DNA from: Vibrio hangzhouensis
GTDB lineage: Bacteria > Pseudomonadota > Gammaproteobacteria > Enterobacterales > Vibrionaceae
NCBI RefSeq assembly: GCF_900107935.1
Contig: NZ_FNVG01000013.1
Span: forward strand, 1-64,000
Reading direction: 5' to 3'
DNA: 64,000 bases
Numbering within the stretch: position 1 is the first letter of the stretch; the number at the start of each line of letters is the position of its first letter. A program made the translations under genes and the position numbers. The notes under the pieces were generated by a model. The model saw only the letters and a list, made by a program, of their open reading frames with translations. It was not told the origin of the DNA and searched no databases. This document shows, piece by piece, positions 59,381-64,000 of this stretch.

Positions 59381-59924
59381 AAAATTGTTGGCAGCGTTTA
59401 TTGCGTCTTTGCTCTCTACCGGTGTGGCGGCAACCTCAGACCGGCCCGCTAACCTCGAGAACTGGGGCCATTGGCAGGTGGTGGGTGAAGCCCAGCTTTC
59501 CTGGTTGTTTTTCGACATATACCGATCTGAGCTTTTGGCTCCGAGTGGTACCTACAGCCAGTCAGACGATGTTACACCGCACCCGGTAGCTTTGCGTATT
59601 CGCTACCAGAGAGACATCAGTCGGGAGCAACTGTTAGAAGCTACCTTAGATCAGTGGCAGAAAATGGGGGTAGATAGACCCACCCGTTCCAGTTGGATCG
59701 CTCAGCTCTATGATATTTTTCCGAGTGTGGCTCCCGGTGAGCAACTTATCTACGTGACTGATGGTGAGAGTGGGCAGTTTTACTTTCAGGGCGGAAACGA
59801 TGTCCTCAAGCAGGTTGGCCGTGTTGATGATGAAGCTTTGAACGACGGATTCTTGTCGATCTGGCTTGGACGCAACAGTCAGTACCCAAAACTTAGAGCA
59901 CAATTGATAGGGATGAATAAATGA
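59370..59924 (+). CDS. Chalcone-isomerase-like periplasmic protein
   Basis: The 184-residue product has a signal peptide (residues 1-21, cut near GVAAT) and a chalcone-isomerase-like core: GEAQLSWLFFDIYRSELL, PVALRIRYQRDISREQLL and DEALNDGFLSIWLG. Bacterial members of this fold are not known to act on flavonoids; related proteins bind fatty acids, so lipid binding in the periplasm is plausible. It overlaps both its neighbours, so it is coupled to them. Confidence 0.82.
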   Translation: MNLKKLLAAFIASLLSTGVAATSDRPANLENWGHWQVVGEAQLSWLFFDIYRSELLAPSGTYSQSDDVTPHPVALRIRYQRDISREQLLEATLDQWQKMGVDRPTRSSWIAQLYDIFPSVAPGEQLIYVTDGESGQFYFQGGNDVLKQVGRVDDEALNDGFLSIWLGRNSQYPKLRAQLIGMNK

Positions 59925-60445
59925 GAACAGTTCGCTGGTTAGTAGCCTGTATCGCCATTTGGTTAACAGCGTGCAGTGCAGATCTGGCAGACTACAAAAA
60001 CAGTACGCCTGATTTTGACCTTTACCAATACTTCGACGGAGAAGTTGTCGCGTGGGGCATGGTACAAGATTATTCGAACAAACAGACCCGACGGTTTGAA
60101 GTCAAAATTAAAGGGAGCGTCGAGGATGAGCAGCTGACGCTGGTTGAAGATTTTTTGTTTGATGATGGTGAAATTGACCAGAGAATTTGGACCATACAGA
60201 AATTGGAGGATGGCTCCTATCAGGGTGTGGCTGACGACATCATTGGAGTCGCAACCGGTAACGTGGTTGGTAACGCACTTCAGTGGCAGTACGATTTCGA
60301 GCTAGAGGTGGATGGTAGCCGCTACACGGTTGCCTTTGACGACTGGCTTTACAGACAGGATGACAGGCACTTGTTTAACCTTACCAGTATCAAGAAGCTG
60401 GGGGTTGAGGTGGCCACCATCACAATCTTTTTTCAAAAGCAGTAA
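59921..60445 (+). CDS. DUF3833 lipoprotein
   Basis: The 174-residue product has a lipoprotein signal ending LTAC, with Cys18 as the lipidation site, followed by Ser at +2, which favours outer-membrane sorting. The body (FDLYQYFDGEVVAWGM, then DDIIGVATGNVVGNALQW) is DUF3833, of unknown function. Start overlaps the previous stop by four bases (ATGA). It is the last gene of the eight-gene operon and ends before the purB terminator. Confidence 0.87.
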   Translation: MRTVRWLVACIAIWLTACSADLADYKNSTPDFDLYQYFDGEVVAWGMVQDYSNKQTRRFEVKIKGSVEDEQLTLVEDFLFDDGEIDQRIWTIQKLEDGSYQGVADDIIGVATGNVVGNALQWQYDFELEVDGSRYTVAFDDWLYRQDDRHLFNLTSIKKLGVEVATITIFFQKQ

Positions 60446-60472
60446 TTAGGGTTGTAGATCGCGATATACAAA

Positions 60473-60498
60473 AAGGGCTGCCATGACGGGCAGCCCTT
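60473..60498. terminator. Terminator between the lipid operon and purB
   Basis: AAGGGCTGCC pairs with GGCAGCCCTT. The minus-strand reading ends in five T's (purB); the plus-strand reading has a weaker tract. Confidence 0.85.
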
Positions 60499-60514
60499 CT
60501 AATTTGTGCCGTAA

Positions 60515-62643
<2,129 letters not shown>

Positions 62644-62675
62644 GTAGTTCTCCTAAGATAATAAACTGGAAGTAA

Positions 62676-63785
62676 TTAGATGCGTTCTTCGATGATTCCG
62701 CCACCCAGACAGACATTTCCACTGTAGAATACAGCAGATTGTCCCGGTGTTACGGCTACCTGAGGCTCATCAAAAATTACTTTAATATTGTTTTCGTCCA
62801 TAGGAATGATAGTACAAGGAATATCCTGTTGACGATAACGAGTTTTCACCGTGCATTGCATTGGTTCCGTAATAGTTTCACGGTTAACCCAATGTAATTG
62901 AGATGCACGCAGGCCGTTGGATTTTAGTAATGGATGATCAGCGCCTTGTACCGCAATAAGTACATTGCGCTTAAGATCTTTTTCAGCAACATACCATGGG
63001 TCTTCGTTGCCGCCACCGCCTTTTTGACCACCGATATGCAGACCTTTACGTTGGCCCAGAGTGTGATACATAAGACCTTGATGCTCACCGATTACTTTCC
63101 CTTCCGGCGTTTCAATTTTACCCGGTTGTGCAGGTAAATAGCGAGACAAGAAGTCAGTAAATTTGCGCTCACCGATAAAACAGATACCTGTCGAGTCTTT
63201 TTTCTTTGCGGTAATCAGACCTTGCTCTTCAGCAATGCGGCGCACTTCCGGTTTTTCCAGTTCGCCTACAGGAAATAAGCTGCGTGCAATTTGCTCATGG
63301 CTAAGTGTATAAAGGAAGTAGCTCTGATCTTTGTTGCTGTCCAGACCACGCAACATCTGCGGCTTTTCACCATTTTCAGGGAAGGTACGACTTACGTAAT
63401 GACCCATAGCGATGTAATCGGCCTCGAGCACTTCGTCCGCAAATTCGAGAAAAGCTTTGAACTTAATTTCTTTGTTACAAAGGATGTCAGGGTTTGGTGT
63501 ACGGCCTGCTTTATATTCCGCCAGGAAGTATTCAAAAACGTTGTCCCAGTATTCAGCCGCAAAGTTAATCGTATGTAGATGGATACCTAGCTTGTCACAA
63601 ACGGCTTGTGCATCGGCTAGATCTTCCGCTGCAGTACAGTATTCCTCGTTATCATCTTCTTCCCAGTTCTTCATGAACAGGCCTTCTACCTGGTAGCCTT
63701 GCTGTTTCAGAAGATAGGCAGAAACAGAGGAATCTACACCGCCGGACATACCGACGATCACTTTCTTTTGGCTGTTATCAGACAT
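62676..63785 (-). CDS. mnmA: tRNA 2-thiouridylase MnmA
   Basis: MnmA puts sulphur on U34 of tRNAs for Lys, Glu and Gln. The 369-residue protein has the PP-loop [15 protein letters not shown], the first catalytic cysteine in [12 protein letters not shown] and the second in [13 protein letters not shown], with the LPAQPG and [10 protein letters not shown] segments. Length and context (mnmA-hflD-purB) match E. coli. Confidence 0.97.
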   Translation of the reverse strand: MSDNSQKKVIVGMSGGVDSSVSAYLLKQQGYQVEGLFMKNWEEDDNEEYCTAAEDLADAQAVCDKLGIHLHTINFAAEYWDNVFEYFLAEYKAGRTPNPDILCNKEIKFKAFLEFADEVLEADYIAMGHYVSRTFPENGEKPQMLRGLDSNKDQSYFLYTLSHEQIARSLFPVGELEKPEVRRIAEEQGLITAKKKDSTGICFIGERKFTDFLSRYLPAQPGKIETPEGKVIGEHQGLMYHTLGQRKGLHIGGQKGGGGNEDPWYVAEKDLKRNVLIAVQGADHPLLKSNGLRASQLHWVNRETITEPMQCTVKTRYRQQDIPCTIIPMDENNIKVIFDEPQVAVTPGQSAVFYSGNVCLGGGIIEERI

Positions 63786-64000
63786 GTTTAAATACCACCT
63801 ATGTTAATTGGACGCAGATTCTAGCAGAAACGAAACAAGCAATACAGTTCCGCGAACTAAATCACACTTTCTACTTCAGTGAATCTGAAACTTGCAATTA
63901 GGTATCAGTTCACTGTGTCAGCAAGGCTATCTTTGTCCTAAAGAGTAGAAAAACAAGTGTCATGACAAAAAAATTAATACGTAATCGTTTGCTAAGTTTG
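63786..64000. other. Intergenic end of window with possible gene start
   Basis: The 215 bases upstream of mnmA hold its promoter region. An ATG at 63962 opens a frame of 13 codons to the right edge (MTKKLIRNRLLSL), basic at its start like a signal peptide, but it has no clear ribosome site and cannot be judged here. Confidence 0.25.

Overview
The window is a continuous stretch of housekeeping chromosome from a gammaproteobacterium, almost certainly a Vibrio. The basis is gene order as much as protein sequence. yceD-rpmF-plsX-fabHDG-acpP-fabF-pabC-mltG-tmk-holB-tatD-ptsG, cmk-rpsA-ihfB-lapAB-pyrF, lrp-ftsK-lolA-rarA-serS, bioA/bioBFCD-htpX and purB-hflD-mnmA are blocks I know from Vibrio chromosome 1. 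Nearly every transcription unit ends in a clear intrinsic terminator. I see no rRNA, tRNA, CRISPR array, prophage or insertion sequence.

Layout. 1-5.4 kb: start of a Maf-family gene, a 266-bp palindromic repeat element, then the ribosomal protein L32 and fatty-acid synthesis cluster up to acpP. 5.4-11 kb: fabF, folate, cell wall, dTMP, clamp-loader and TatD genes. 11-20.6 kb: the glucose permease ptsG, two outer-membrane proteins around an NSS transporter with a 30-residue partner, a YnhF-like small membrane protein, a patatin phospholipase, the glucose repressor mlc, cheV, and a possible small RNA. 20.6-27.3 kb: the SOS mutasome imuA-imuB-dnaE2 behind a perfect LexA box, then a second patatin. 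27.3-34.9 kb: yciK-like reductase, sohB, cmk, rpsA, ihfB, lapAB, pyrF. 34.9-40.9 kb: miaE, an unknown membrane-anchored protein, cysB, a methyltransferase, ald and lrp. 41-47.5 kb: ftsK, lolA, rarA, serS. 47.5-54.1 kb: the biotin genes around a BirA-type operator, a small unknown gene, and htpX. 54.2-60.4 kb: an eight-gene lipid-modification operon. 60.5-63.8 kb: purB, hflD and mnmA on the minus strand.

How parts work together. ptsG and its likely repressor Mlc lie 5 kb apart, and both upstream regions carry a similar AT-rich site, which suggests one local glucose circuit. The LexA box overlaps the -10 element of imuA, so the three mutasome genes should be expressed together after DNA damage. 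The eight-gene operon (SnoaL-like protein, SDR, FAD oxidase, DUF1365, CFA-synthase-like methyltransferase, DUF2878, chalcone-isomerase-like protein, DUF3833 lipoprotein) is the least understood system here. It resembles clusters linked elsewhere to light or singlet-oxygen stress. Its promoter carries repeated TGTACA sites, and its CFA-like enzyme lacks two of the bicarbonate ligands of true cyclopropane synthases, so its product may not be a cyclopropane fatty acid.

Genes too short for usual ORF cut-offs that I can support: rpmF, the MetS-like subunit, the YnhF-like protein, a 55-residue gene after bioD, and (weakly) two short frames at 97-225 and 20459-20560. Family names come from motif recognition and memory; no search was run.
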